From Prolixibacteraceae bacterium (lineage in GTDB: Bacteria; Bacteroidota; Bacteroidia; Bacteroidales; Prolixibacteraceae): a DNA stretch of 64,000 bases. Below are positions 1 through 9,853 of this stretch, in pieces. Both the position numbers and the translations under genes were made by a program. Each line of letters begins with the position of its first letter. The first letter of the stretch is position 1. The stretch is taken from NCBI GenBank assembly GCA_019856515.1, contig CP082230.1, positions 3,906,001 through 3,970,000 on the forward strand. The letters are read 5' to 3'. The notes under the pieces are model-generated. The model did no database searches. It saw only the letters and a list, made by a program, of their open reading frames with translations, and had not been told where the DNA came from.

Positions 1-1443
1 TATTATCTTTCTTCTTTGCGTGATTCTATATATGAGAAAGCACAAGAAACAGGAATGCGTTTCAATATGATTGCTGCCTCGGAGAATCTCGAACTAATAA
101 AGAGCTATTTTTCTGATTATGAGAAGAAAATAGGATATTTTGTTGAATATCCTCATCGACAGAGAGAGTTCCCTGATATGTTAGAGACCTATGTTAAGTC
201 TGACTCGACAGTGGTTGATGGATGGTATAACTCATTGTCAGATCATTCGAGTCTATGGGTTAAGTCAAGGAAAAACTCTATTGGTAATACAGGAAATTAT
301 ACTATTGGTCCCTATCGTAAGGGGGATACTTTTTTAATGGATATAGGATATCTATCGTTTGATAAATCGGATCCATTTATACTCGGAATCACTGTTGACC
401 TTAAACGTTTTCATCAGAAAGTTGCAAAGATGGATATCCGTTCGAGTAATTATTTAGAGATTCTCGATGAAAATGGAAGGTATATTTATCATCCAGAAGA
501 GCAGTTGATAGGACAGTTGTCCCCAAGTCAAATTGATAGGGCCATTGTGAAGAATTGTGACCCTGAGATGTTTAGTACATACCGATCCGTATTCTCTGGT
601 TTTTTACAGTCGGAAGTAATACGTTCTTATCGCGTTATGCATGTAGGTGGACAGCAATGGTTGCTCATCGGAAATACTCCTAAGTTCAACTATACTGAAT
701 TCTTAAGTGCAATAGAGCGTAACTTGGCATTGATATTGATACTTTTTCTCATTTGTGTTTTATCCATTGTGATGGTGTCATGGTTCTTTTCTGATCGAGA
801 ACATAAGTTGAGATTACGAGCGGAAGAGTCTCTTTTTCTAACAAAAATTAGTGAAGAGCGAAAGAGTAAAGAGCTTGCAATGACTGAGCTTCAATTGTTG
901 AAAACGGGTCTTGATCCTCATTTCGTATTTAATTCATTAAGTTCTCTTATAGTACTTATCCCACGAAATCCAGTAGATGCTTGTACGTTTGCGAAAAGAT
1001 TATCTAACTTGTTACGTTATCAGCTATCTACGCAGATGAAAGATTTAGTTACATTGAAGTCCGAGCTTAAATTTGCAAATGATTACTTTGCAATACAAAA
1101 GTTGCGTTTTGGTGAACGTGTATCTTTCGATGTAGATGTCTTATTGGATGAACAGGTTCAACCTATTCAGTTGCCTCCAGCATCTTTACAATTATTGGTG
1201 GAGAATGCTTTAAAGCATAACATAGCGACCAAAGAAGAGCCTCTTAAGATTGAAATATTTAAGGATGGCGATTTTATTGTTGTCCGTAACAATTTAAACA
1301 GGAGAGACCAAAGTGGATTCTCTATGAATTTAGGTCATCGATTAATGAGATTGAGGTATAAAACATTTACACTTAAATCTTGTAACTTTTATCATGATGA
1401 GAATTATTATATTTCAGAATTACCTATCATAAGAGAAAAATAG
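1..1443 (+). CDS. LytS/AgrC-type sensor histidine kinase, 5'-truncated by window edge
   Basis: The reading frame is open to base 1, and the first in-frame candidate start (TTG at 16) is unlikely to be real, so the N-terminus and first membrane helix are outside the window. What remains is an extracytoplasmic sensor region resembling a Cache-like fold, a hydrophobic helix (about bases 715-785, NLALILILFLICVLSIVMV), then a short coiled linker. The His_kinase family domain follows: the phosphoacceptor motif LDPHFVFNSL has its His at bases 919-921, and the ATP-binding N-box is LLVENALKHN near 1195-1220. The glycine-rich box at the C-end is degenerate, as is common in this family. It should phosphorylate a LytR-type regulator, but none lies downstream; it may lie upstream, outside the window. 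Family call is firm; ligand unknown. Confidence 0.85.
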   Translation, partial: YYLSSLRDSIYEKAQETGMRFNMIAASENLELIKSYFSDYEKKIGYFVEYPHRQREFPDMLETYVKSDSTVVDGWYNSLSDHSSLWVKSRKNSIGNTGNYTIGPYRKGDTFLMDIGYLSFDKSDPFILGITVDLKRFHQKVAKMDIRSSNYLEILDENGRYIYHPEEQLIGQLSPSQIDRAIVKNCDPEMFSTYRSVFSGFLQSEVIRSYRVMHVGGQQWLLIGNTPKFNYTEFLSAIERNLALILILFLICVLSIVMVSWFFSDREHKLRLRAEESLFLTKISEERKSKELAMTELQLLKTGLDPHFVFNSLSSLIVLIPRNPVDACTFAKRLSNLLRYQLSTQMKDLVTLKSELKFANDYFAIQKLRFGERVSFDVDVLLDEQVQPIQLPPASLQLLVENALKHNIATKEEPLKIEIFKDGDFIVVRNNLNRRDQSGFSMNLGHRLMRLRYKTFTLKSCNFYHDENYYISELPIIREK

Positions 1444-1696
1444 GGGTAATCATTCACTCCTGTTTTTTGTCTATTGACTCCTAAATACTGTCATTTCATT
1501 CATTATCCCTTCAAAATAATAGTAATCTTCCTTTTTTTTATGTGTTCTTGAAAGAGATTGCATCTTATTGTGACAGTTTGTTATTTAAGTGCGGTTGTTA
1601 ATAACAACTTGTATTAATGACTTCATAGAGTGTTTGGAACTGTAAACGAATAATAGATCATCTCTTATTATTTAAAATTAAGGAAAAAGCGATAAT
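1444..1696. other. Intergenic region before the metalloprotease operon
   Basis: About 250 bases with no supported gene. No perfect TAnnTTTG promoter box was found; the promoter for the metalloprotease must lie here but could not be placed. No clear terminator hairpin follows the histidine kinase. Confidence 0.5.
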
Positions 1697-4255
1697 ATGT
1701 TTAGAGTAGTTGCTGCATTAATTCTTCTTGCCGCGATGGTGAATCCAATGGAGTCATCGGCACAGTTTAAGTGGTTAAAGAGAAAAAACAAGGATAAGGA
1801 TGCCAAAGAAGAGGTAGTCAAGACGCCGTATGACAAGGAATTTTTGAAAGCAGAATGTGACTCTGGTTTCATTAATGTACTTTGTAAGGATACAAATAAC
1901 TACTATTTTGAGATTCCTCTTAAAATGATGGATCGTGATATGCTTGTGGTTAATAAGCTATCTAAAGTTCCTGCAAAGTTAAATGATGCAGGTCTAAATC
2001 AAGGAATCAAATTTGAAAGTTTGGTAGTACAATTTCATCTTAATAGATTAGAGAAAAAGGTCTTCGTCATGAACTATAAGCCCTTTGTTGACTCTCCTAA
2101 AGATGATAATATAACAAAGAGTGTAGATCGAAATTTTACGAAGTCAATCTTAGAAAATTTCAAAGTAGAAGCTTATAATAATGACTCTACAGCAGTTGTT
2201 ATTAAAGTGAATAAGATATATGATGGTAGTGAGAAGAGTATTGTAAATGTGTTTGGTTCGGTAGGAATGGGAACTAGCCCATCAAAGAACTTTGGATATA
2301 TTGGTAAAGTTAAATCTTTTCCAGAGAATGTACTTGTTAAGACAGTTCAGACAACTAAGATTCCAGGAATGGAATCGGAGGCTCGTATGACTGTTGAAGT
2401 TACATCTAATCTTGTTCTTCTTCCTGAAGAGCCAATGACACCACGTTTCTCTGATGAAAGAGTGGGGTATTTTACTGAAGATCGTTGGTACTTTAATGAT
2501 GCACAGCAAGAGGTTGAAAAAAGAGAACTGATTACACGTTGGAAATTAGAGCCTAAAGATCCTGAGGCATATGCTAGAGGTGAGTTGGTAGAGCCTAAAA
2601 AACAGATCGTATATTATGTCGATCCTGCAACTCCTAATCAGTGGCAACAGCCGATTATTGATGGTGTGAATGATTGGAATGTTGCATTCGAGAAAGCTGG
2701 ATTCAAAAATGCTATCACTTGTAAGTTGGTAACTGAGGAGGATAAAGATTTTGATATTGATGATGTTCGCTATTCAGTAATTACATATGCAGCATCTGAC
2801 CAATCGAATGCTATGGGTCCTAGTGTTGTTGATCCTCGTTCAGGAGAAATTATTGAAGCGGATGTAATATGGTGGCATAATGTATTGGTGGCAGTGCAAG
2901 ATTGGATGCGTGTTCAAACGGGTATTATAGATCCTAAATCAAGAGACAATGTGTTCTCTGATAAACATATGGGAGAAGCTGTACGCTTTGTCTCTTCTCA
3001 TGAGATCGGACACACTTTAGGGTTAGCTCATAATATGGGGTCTTCTTATACATATCCAATTGATTCGTTGAGAAGTAAGACTTTTACGAAGAGTGCAGCA
3101 ACAGCCCCTTCTATTATGGATTACGCTCGATTTAATTATGTCGCACAAGAGGCAGACCACTTGAAGCATATCACTCCAAAAATTGGAGAGTATGATGTGT
3201 TTGCTATAGAGTGGGGATATCACTTCACTGGTGTAAAAGATGTTCATAATGAAAAATCATGGTCTCGTAAAACCATCGAGGAGGCATATCAGAATCCTCA
3301 TTGCCATTTCTTAGCACAACAAGGAATGCGTGATGCTGTTGATCCACGAGCTCAAATTGAGGATCTTGGAGACAACGCAATGAAGGCTAGTGAATTTGGA
3401 TTGATCAATTTGAAGAAGACTATTCCTCATGTTGAAGAGTGGACAACTAAATCTGGTGATAACTACGTTACTGCCGGTAAACTGATGAATGGTATTATTG
3501 GTCAATGGCATCGTTACTCTTACCATGTATTGGCAAATATTGGAGGGGTTTACCAAAACAATATTGTTAAAGGAGACCATGAGCATGCATATGATTATGT
3601 TCCAGGTAAAGTGCAAAAAGAGGCCGTAGATTATTTAGAGAAGAATGTGTTTACTTTTCCTAAGTGGTTATTTGCTGCGCCTATATATAGCAAGGTGTAT
3701 CCAATTAAAACATCACCGATTGGATATAATGAATATGAGCCTACAGCCTCTTATTATGGTGCTATTTCATATGTAATGTGGGATCTGTTAAATGATACTC
3801 GTATGCACCGTATGACTCTAGCTAAGGATGCTGAAGGGACGAAAGGATATGGTCCTGATCAGATGTTGGAGGATCTATATAAATATATTTTCCGTCAAAC
3901 CATCAAAGGTAGAAGTCTATCATTCAACGATAGAATGATAGAGAAAACATTCGTTGATGCATTAATTATTGCTTCAGATAGAAATGCTTCGAAAGAGAAG
4001 AAGAAGAAGCTACATAGTGATGTCGTTGAATCTTGGTTACATGTTGGAATGCCATGTTTTCACGAGGGTTGTCATATCGATTCAAAGAGGCGTTTCAAAA
4101 CAGGGCTTCGTTCAGATGATATTGTAAGCTGTAAAAGAGGAACACTTCTTCGCATTGAGAAGTTACTGAAAACAAAAAGATATACCGGAGATGTTGCAAC
4201 AAGAAATCACTATGAAGATCTATTGTTGAGAATTGAGCAATCTCTAAGAAAATAA
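1697..4255 (+). CDS. Secreted zinc-dependent metalloprotease (DUF5117/DUF5118/DUF4953 type)
   Basis: A signal peptide is visible at residues 1-22 (hydrophobic RVVAALILLAAMV, then SSAQ). The metzincin zinc motif HEIGHTLGLAH starts at His435, with Glu436 as catalytic base, and a Met-turn-like SIMDY follows with Met474. Upstream residues, including YYVDPATPNQW, match the arrangement in large Bacteroidota zinc-dependent metalloproteases of about 800-850 residues carrying DUF5117, DUF5118 and DUF4953. It probably acts in the periplasm or at the cell surface on proteins or peptides. It is 92 bases upstream of a SusC/SusD pair on the same strand, so a protease plus transporter unit is likely (inference). 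ATG start at 1697 fits the signal peptide. Confidence 0.87.
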   Translation: MFRVVAALILLAAMVNPMESSAQFKWLKRKNKDKDAKEEVVKTPYDKEFLKAECDSGFINVLCKDTNNYYFEIPLKMMDRDMLVVNKLSKVPAKLNDAGLNQGIKFESLVVQFHLNRLEKKVFVMNYKPFVDSPKDDNITKSVDRNFTKSILENFKVEAYNNDSTAVVIKVNKIYDGSEKSIVNVFGSVGMGTSPSKNFGYIGKVKSFPENVLVKTVQTTKIPGMESEARMTVEVTSNLVLLPEEPMTPRFSDERVGYFTEDRWYFNDAQQEVEKRELITRWKLEPKDPEAYARGELVEPKKQIVYYVDPATPNQWQQPIIDGVNDWNVAFEKAGFKNAITCKLVTEEDKDFDIDDVRYSVITYAASDQSNAMGPSVVDPRSGEIIEADVIWWHNVLVAVQDWMRVQTGIIDPKSRDNVFSDKHMGEAVRFVSSHEIGHTLGLAHNMGSSYTYPIDSLRSKTFTKSAATAPSIMDYARFNYVAQEADHLKHITPKIGEYDVFAIEWGYHFTGVKDVHNEKSWSRKTIEEAYQNPHCHFLAQQGMRDAVDPRAQIEDLGDNAMKASEFGLINLKKTIPHVEEWTTKSGDNYVTAGKLMNGIIGQWHRYSYHVLANIGGVYQNNIVKGDHEHAYDYVPGKVQKEAVDYLEKNVFTFPKWLFAAPIYSKVYPIKTSPIGYNEYEPTASYYGAISYVMWDLLNDTRMHRMTLAKDAEGTKGYGPDQMLEDLYKYIFRQTIKGRSLSFNDRMIEKTFVDALIIASDRNASKEKKKKLHSDVVESWLHVGMPCFHEGCHIDSKRRFKTGLRSDDIVSCKRGTLLRIEKLLKTKRYTGDVATRNHYEDLLLRIEQSLRK

Positions 4256-4269
4256 AATAATACCAAAGT

Positions 4270-4300
4270 CTTGTCTTCTCTTCTAGTGAGAGAAGACAAG
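4270..4300 (+). promoter_or_regulatory. Perfect 12-bp intergenic hairpin between protease and SusC
   Basis: Arms CTTGTCTTCTCT (4270-4281) and AGAGAAGACAAG (4289-4300) are perfectly complementary around a 7-base loop. No T-run follows, so it is not a standard terminator. It could set a processing or stability boundary, or attenuate expression between the protease and the downstream SusC gene. Confidence 0.6.
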
Positions 4301-4347
4301 CAATCAACTATTCAAATTAATCAATCTTTGTAAATCAACTATTTAAA

Positions 4348-7300
4348 ATGAAGAAACAATATTCTTTATTCTTACTTCTACTCCTGTTCTGTTGTTCTTG
4401 GAGCGTTAGCGCACAAGAGACAAGAACAATTCATGGGGTAGTGTTCGATGCTGCTTCTGGAGAAACGCTTCCTGGAGCATCTGTATTTCTAGACAACACC
4501 GTTGTAGGTGTATTAAATGAAGTACAGAGTAATACTGTAGTCAACTATAGTCAAGGAACAATTTCAAATATCAATGGTGTATTTTCATTGAAGGTTCCAA
4601 AAAGTGCTGAATTCGTATCTTGTAGCTTTGTAGGCTATGAAACGAAAAAAATAGCTATTCCTTCTTCTGGTAAGTTGGTCATTCAACTTAAGTCTGATGT
4701 ATCAAACATAGAAGAGATTGTTGTGACTGGTTACCAAAATATCAAAGAGCGTAAACTAACCGCATCTGTAGTGAAGCTTAAAACAGATGATATTATCCAA
4801 GCAAACGTTTCGAGTATCGATCAAATGCTTGCAGGACAGTTAGCTGGTGTGCAAACTACTGTTACATCAGGTGCTCCAGGTGCTCCAGCAAAGATACGTA
4901 TTCGTGGTAATGCATCACTGAATGGATCCCAAGATCCTCTTTGGGTAGTGGATGGTGTTCCTTTGACTAATACGGATGTACCTAGCCTTGATGGTAAAGA
5001 TATTAGTGACCTTACGAATAGTAGTATTGCTGGTCTGAACCCGAACGACATTGAAAGTATCACAGTTCTTAAAGATGCTGCAGCGACTGCTATCTATGGT
5101 GCTCGTGCATCAAATGGTGTAATTGTTGTTACCACCAAAAAAGGTAAAAAGGGTAAGGTTAATGTGAACATTAACTCTAATATCTCTTTTGTACAGCGTC
5201 CAAAAATGAATGACTTAAACTTACTGAATGCGAGTGAGAAAGTTGATCTAGAACTTCAGATGGCTGGCAGAACTGATTTCTCACCTTGGGGATCTTATAA
5301 TTATCATGGTGGTGAGGTGATGAGAATCTTAGAGAATGATAAGAATGGCCAAAGTAATGAGCTTTCAATTTATCAAGATAAAGGCTTCGATCATCTAAGT
5401 AAAGTAAAGCAAGATCAAATCAGTGCATTGAGATCAAGTGGGTCTGATTGGGGAAAAGAAATTTATCGTTCTGCTGTGAATCAAAATCATAACCTTAGTG
5501 TATCAGGAGGTAGTGATTTTGCAACCTACTATGTGTCTATGGGATACTATGATGAAAAAGGTACGACTGTAGGGACTGGAATGAATAGAAGTAGTATAAC
5601 GATGCGTACGGACTTTAATGTAACTAACAATTTAAATGTTGGCCTTAAAGTATTCGCAAATAGACGTAAAAACTCATCTTTCCTACAAGGAACTGAAAAT
5701 TATACCAACCCAAATAGATACTCGAGAAATGTGAACCCATACTTGAATATTTACAATAAAGATGGTAGCTATAAGTATGATCGAGATACGCAGACAAATG
5801 GTAATGAATATTTGCCATTTAACTTTGTAGAGGAACGAGAAGGTACAATGTATAACCTTACATCAATGAGTTATTTAGCTCAGTTTGATTTAGAATGGAG
5901 GATATTGAAAGACTTAACATTCCGTTCTACTTTAGGTTATCAGTATGATCAATCGTTAGCTGAAAAACGTGCAGATTGGGAAACATTCTATTCGAGACAT
6001 CGTAATTATAAATCAGAGTATACGGATAGTGATGGCAATAAACAACATTTTCTTCCAGAAGGACAAATTAGAAATAATTTGGATCGCCGTATCAATCAAT
6101 GGAATGTTAAGAATATTTTAGAATACAATAAAACTTTCGGAAGTAAACATGAACTTGATTTGATGATAGGTGATGAAATCAGACATGATGATCTTGCACA
6201 GCGTGAGTCATGGGTGTATGGTTTTAATCCAGTTACATTAACATCGAAACCTTTAGTCTATCACAGAGAAAGTGATGCAAATGGATTTCCAACTTATGGA
6301 GAAGCTGCTGCAGAGAATGCATATGTTTCTTACTTTGGTACATTTAGTTATAGCTTTGATCGCCGTTATTCATTATTTGGTAGTATTAGAACTGATGCAT
6401 CAAATATTTTTGGAAAGAATACGAATGATCTGTTCGTTCCTTTATGGGCAATGGGTGCAGCTTGGAATATTGATAAAGAAGCATTTTATAATCTTGATTT
6501 TATGAATAAGGCCAAATTACGTCTTTCATATGGTCTTCAGGGGAATATTGATAAGTCAACAGCCCCTACTCTTGTAGGAGAATGGAATCAGCACAATATT
6601 CTTGGTGGGTTAAACGAAAATGCGATTGTAGTAACAGGAGCACCCAACCCAGATTTGATGTGGGAAAAAACTACAAACTACGATCTAGGAATTGAGTTGG
6701 GATTCTTTAAAAATCGTTTACAGTTTACTGCAGATATTTATTCTCGTAATTCTTATGACTTAATTGGAACAAAAGAATTAGCACATGAGACTGGTTTTTA
6801 TACATCTCCAGTGAACTGGGCTGAGGTTAGTAATAAAGGTTATGAATTAAGTTTGACTGCTCAGCCTATTAGATCAAAACGATTTAGTTGGGATGTTACA
6901 TTTAACTGGTCACATAATAAAGATCAGGTGGAAAAAATACATGTTGGAGATCAGCAGGTAGTACCATCTCGTGAAGGATTACCAGTAAATGCGATGTTTG
7001 GTTTTAAAACCAGAGGTTTGAGTGAAACTGGAATGCCAATATATGATGATAATGGAAAGGGAGTATCTGCAACAGAGTTTTTTAAACTAGAAGCATTATG
7101 GGATTATGCTCCATTGACAGCTTCTACATTAAGCTCTGATGAAATTAGAGATAGATATACTTATATGGGTACGACAGATCCAAAGTTCACCGGAGGTATT
7201 GTAAATAGTTTTCGTTATAAAGGATTTACACTTTATGTTGCTGCAAACTTCTTCTTAAAAGGAATGAAACGTGAAACACCATTCTATAGTGCAGGTTCTT

Positions 7301-7710
7301 TTGATCGATCAAGAAACTATTCTAGTAAGGTTAATCAAATTTGGTCTCCTGAGAATAAAGATGGAGTTTATCCTGCAATTATGTCTTCCACTAGTGATCC
7401 TGAAAACCCATATGAATACTATGCATATAACTCAGGTGGTTTAGGTTCCTTTGAGCCTTTTAAAGATCTAGATATTTGGTTTAAGGAAGTAAACTATATT
7501 CGTATTTCAAATATTCGATTGAGTTACAATCTTCCAAAGAGTTTTACAGACAAACTTGGAGTTGGTACTACTTCTGTGAAAGTTGAAGCATTAAATCCGT
7601 TTGTGTTTGGAACGGACTATAGTGGCTATTTTGATCCTGAGACATATGGTAGTGTATATTCTCAACCAATTGCGAAGTCATTCTCCGTTGGTCTAAACCT
7701 AAGTTTCTAA
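4348..7710 (+). CDS. SusC/RagA-family TonB-linked outer membrane receptor (pair 1)
   Basis: 1120 residues. Signal peptide at 1-22 (LFLLLLLFCCSWSVSAQ). Next comes a carboxypeptidase-regulatory-like beta-sandwich domain (about 26-112, LPGASVFLDN) with an insertion of roughly 20 residues around NEVQSNTVVNYSQGT. The TonB plug follows (about 128-260; motifs RIRGNASLNG, DPLWVVDGVPL, TVLKDAAATAIYGARASNGVI), then a long beta-barrel ending in aromatic SFSVGLNLSF. It should import a nutrient across the outer membrane with energy from TonB, its lid being the SusD protein encoded 21 bases downstream. Substrate is unknown; the metalloprotease upstream favours peptides. Its plug differs clearly from those of the two other SusC proteins in this window. 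Confidence 0.95.
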   Translation: MKKQYSLFLLLLLFCCSWSVSAQETRTIHGVVFDAASGETLPGASVFLDNTVVGVLNEVQSNTVVNYSQGTISNINGVFSLKVPKSAEFVSCSFVGYETKKIAIPSSGKLVIQLKSDVSNIEEIVVTGYQNIKERKLTASVVKLKTDDIIQANVSSIDQMLAGQLAGVQTTVTSGAPGAPAKIRIRGNASLNGSQDPLWVVDGVPLTNTDVPSLDGKDISDLTNSSIAGLNPNDIESITVLKDAAATAIYGARASNGVIVVTTKKGKKGKVNVNINSNISFVQRPKMNDLNLLNASEKVDLELQMAGRTDFSPWGSYNYHGGEVMRILENDKNGQSNELSIYQDKGFDHLSKVKQDQISALRSSGSDWGKEIYRSAVNQNHNLSVSGGSDFATYYVSMGYYDEKGTTVGTGMNRSSITMRTDFNVTNNLNVGLKVFANRRKNSSFLQGTENYTNPNRYSRNVNPYLNIYNKDGSYKYDRDTQTNGNEYLPFNFVEEREGTMYNLTSMSYLAQFDLEWRILKDLTFRSTLGYQYDQSLAEKRADWETFYSRHRNYKSEYTDSDGNKQHFLPEGQIRNNLDRRINQWNVKNILEYNKTFGSKHELDLMIGDEIRHDDLAQRESWVYGFNPVTLTSKPLVYHRESDANGFPTYGEAAAENAYVSYFGTFSYSFDRRYSLFGSIRTDASNIFGKNTNDLFVPLWAMGAAWNIDKEAFYNLDFMNKAKLRLSYGLQGNIDKSTAPTLVGEWNQHNILGGLNENAIVVTGAPNPDLMWEKTTNYDLGIELGFFKNRLQFTADIYSRNSYDLIGTKELAHETGFYTSPVNWAEVSNKGYELSLTAQPIRSKRFSWDVTFNWSHNKDQVEKIHVGDQQVVPSREGLPVNAMFGFKTRGLSETGMPIYDDNGKGVSATEFFKLEALWDYAPLTASTLSSDEIRDRYTYMGTTDPKFTGGIVNSFRYKGFTLYVAANFFLKGMKRETPFYSAGSFDRSRNYSSKVNQIWSPENKDGVYPAIMSSTSDPENPYEYYAYNSGGLGSFEPFKDLDIWFKEVNYIRISNIRLSYNLPKSFTDKLGVGTTSVKVEALNPFVFGTDYSGYFDPETYGSVYSQPIAKSFSVGLNLSF

Positions 7711-7731
7711 TTCACCAATTTATTGAAGACA

Positions 7732-9078
7732 ATGAAAAAGATACATATTTTAGTGGGATTAATTATTGCCACTTTTTTATCTAGTTGTAGTGATTTCCTA
7801 GATATTACTCCGGTAGGTAAGGTACTTCCTACCACAGTTGAAGACTATCGTGCATTATTGACCGATAGTTACAATCAAAATAATAACAATCTAGGATTGA
7901 TAGATTATCGTTCAGATGATTATACCTTTAAGGGAGGAGACGATAACGCAATGTATATAGAGCATTATTTTTGGAATGAGAATAATGGTGATATAAATAC
8001 AATCATATATACATATAAAACTCAATATGAGATTATTTTTGGGTGTAATCAGGTAATTGCTGCTCAAGGAAAAATGACCCAAGGGACAGAAGTTGATGAA
8101 AATCAGTTGGTTGCTGAGGCATACGCATTGAGAGCAATGGTATATTTGGATTTAGTAAATGTTTTTGCTGATACCTACATGGCATCAACAGCATCTACAA
8201 CTAAATCAGTTCCTCTTGTTTTAAAACCAGAAGTTGATCTTAATGGTCAATTTAATCGAGAAAACTTATCTGTGATTTATAGCCAAATCAATAATGATTT
8301 AATAGAGGCAGGTAAGCTTATGGTTGTTGAACAACAAAAAGACAAAGCACTTTCGTATAGGTTTAGCAAAGTAGCATTACATGCCTTGAAAGCTAAAGTC
8401 GGGTTATTACAAGGTTCATGGTCTAATGTAATTTCAGATGCTAATGAAGCATTAGTGTTACAGTCTTCTTTGCAAAATGTGAATACTGAAAAAGATGATT
8501 TTCTTACATATAAGTCAGTTGAAAACATCTTGTCGATTCATAAAATATATAGTTTTCCATCACAAAGAAACTTGATAATTGCTTCAACTCCATTAAATGA
8601 AGGAATGTCTGAGGACGGTTCTATGAGAAAAGAAGCTATGCTTTTTGATGATGGAAAAACAAAAGTAATGAGTAGTAATGAATTTAAAACAACTTTCCGT
8701 GTTCCTGAAGTGATGCTTATGCTTGCTGAGGCCTCTTTACGTCTTGATGCTCCTGATGCGTCAACAGCAAAGACACAACTGAAGAAGCTTATTGAAGCAC
8801 GATATACTCCAGCTGGGGCAGCTACGCTTAATGCAAAGATTGATGCTATGGATAATGCAGCTTTGCTTAAAGAAGTCCTACGTCAACGTCGTATGGAGTT
8901 GGCATTCCAAGGAAAGCGATGGGTTGATCTGAAGCGTCTTGGAAAACCTTCGATTACTCATGAGTTTAAAGATGATGCTGGTGAAACTAGAACAGAGACA
9001 TTACTAGAGAATGATCCTCGTTATGTAGTTAAATTTCCATTGGAAGCAATTCGTTTGAATCCAAATCTTGCACAATAA
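7732..9078 (+). CDS. SusD/RagB-family nutrient-binding lipoprotein (pair 1)
   Basis: 448 residues. ATG at 7732 is chosen over an in-frame TTG at 7723 because MKKIHILVGLIIATFLSSC forms a compact lipoprotein signal with the lipobox Cys19. SFLDITPVGKV-type residues after the Cys are typical of SusD proteins. The C-terminal signature LRQRRMELAFQGKRWVDLKRLGKP is the conserved SusD end, where the protein packs against SusC. It is the surface lid of the transporter formed with the preceding SusC, in the same operon, and a terminator follows at 9109-9144. It is slightly shorter than most SusD proteins (about 500 residues). Confidence 0.93.
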   Translation: MKKIHILVGLIIATFLSSCSDFLDITPVGKVLPTTVEDYRALLTDSYNQNNNNLGLIDYRSDDYTFKGGDDNAMYIEHYFWNENNGDINTIIYTYKTQYEIIFGCNQVIAAQGKMTQGTEVDENQLVAEAYALRAMVYLDLVNVFADTYMASTASTTKSVPLVLKPEVDLNGQFNRENLSVIYSQINNDLIEAGKLMVVEQQKDKALSYRFSKVALHALKAKVGLLQGSWSNVISDANEALVLQSSLQNVNTEKDDFLTYKSVENILSIHKIYSFPSQRNLIIASTPLNEGMSEDGSMRKEAMLFDDGKTKVMSSNEFKTTFRVPEVMLMLAEASLRLDAPDASTAKTQLKKLIEARYTPAGAATLNAKIDAMDNAALLKEVLRQRRMELAFQGKRWVDLKRLGKPSITHEFKDDAGETRTETLLENDPRYVVKFPLEAIRLNPNLAQ

Positions 9079-9108
9079 ATAGAGATATATTATTATATCA
9101 TTTTATTG

Positions 9109-9144
9109 AAAGAGGGTGCCTATATATTTGGGCATCCTCTTTTT
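9109..9144 (+). terminator. Rho-independent terminator after SusCD pair 1
   Basis: AAAGAGGGTGCC (9109-9120), a 9-10 base loop, then GGCATCCTCTTTTT. The stem has one G-T pair and ends in a T-run. It closes the protease-SusC-SusD transcription unit. Confidence 0.85.
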
Positions 9145-9657
9145 GTCTGTTATATCTATGACTTTAGATGTGTATTGAATTGAAGTACCCCTTGTTTATA
9201 TCCTCTTAGAACATGAATTCATTCTATTTAAATTTATGTCGAAATAATTACTTAAAATACAAATGTTAAGGGAGCTTTTTGATATCCCATTATATTAGTA
9301 TACTCTTAAGTTATTTGTATACCCTCTTCTGTAAATAAATGTAGTTTTTATGATATGACCCTATTGTAAATTGATGCTTTATCACTTTATCAGATCTTTA
9401 AACACGTCATAAGTGTTAAAATAACAGGGGTTGATTGTTTAAAAAATATTAATTTGAAATTATTAACAGTATCAATAATTTAGTTAATAAACAGTTGTTG
9501 GTTAACATTGCCTTAACTTATATTCTTTAGTCTTATGTTATATCTGTTTGATATTGAGCATTAAAGCCTTTGTTAACAATATTTGGTAGATATTATTAGT
9601 TGCACCATTTGAGTGATAAAGTGTAAGTAAAAAGGGTGTTTATACTTACAGATCATT
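9145..9657. other. Gene-free AT-rich spacer
   Basis: About 510 bases with no ORF of note and no recognised RNA. No sigma or anti-sigma factor gene accompanies the SusCD pairs here, unlike many Bacteroidota nutrient loci. Confidence 0.5.
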
Positions 9658-9687
9658 TTTGATAATATGTTTCCTCGTATATATTTG
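9658..9687 (+). promoter_or_regulatory. Bacteroidota sigma-A promoter for SusCD pair 2
   Basis: TTTG at 9658-9661 and TATATTTG (TAnnTTTG) at 9680-9687, separated by 18 bases, match the Bacteroidota -33/-7 consensus. Transcription should start near 9694, giving a leader of about 160 bases before the SusC start codon. Confidence 0.75.
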
Positions 9688-9693
9688 CATTCG

Positions 9694-9853
9694 GAAAATA
9701 TTCGTACTGTGGTGTAGTCGAATTAGTTTACAACTAAGAGATGCAATTTTGCCGTGATCACTTTCATATCTATTTGTAACGGGATAGATATCGTTAAATG
9801 GCAGTATCATAGTCGATATTTTACGAGAACAATAAAATCAAATATTTAAGTCT
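9694..9853 (+). promoter_or_regulatory. Long structured 5' leader of SusC 2
   Basis: The predicted transcript carries about 160 bases before ATG. It holds a 6-bp stem (TTAGTT/AACTAA near 9724-9738) and an 8-bp stem ATATCTAT (9766-9773) with ATAGATAT (9784-9791). The last bases, AAAATCAAATATTTAAGTCT, recur almost unchanged ahead of SusC 3. Function not known. Confidence 0.45.

Noticed and set aside
2282..3616. Minus-strand frames inside the metalloprotease gene
   Set aside because: They lie wholly within a well-supported plus-strand gene and carry no motifs.
7723..7731. TTG start for SusD 1 (and similarly 13122 for SusD 2)
   Set aside because: The ATG two or three codons later gives a cleaner lipoprotein signal peptide.
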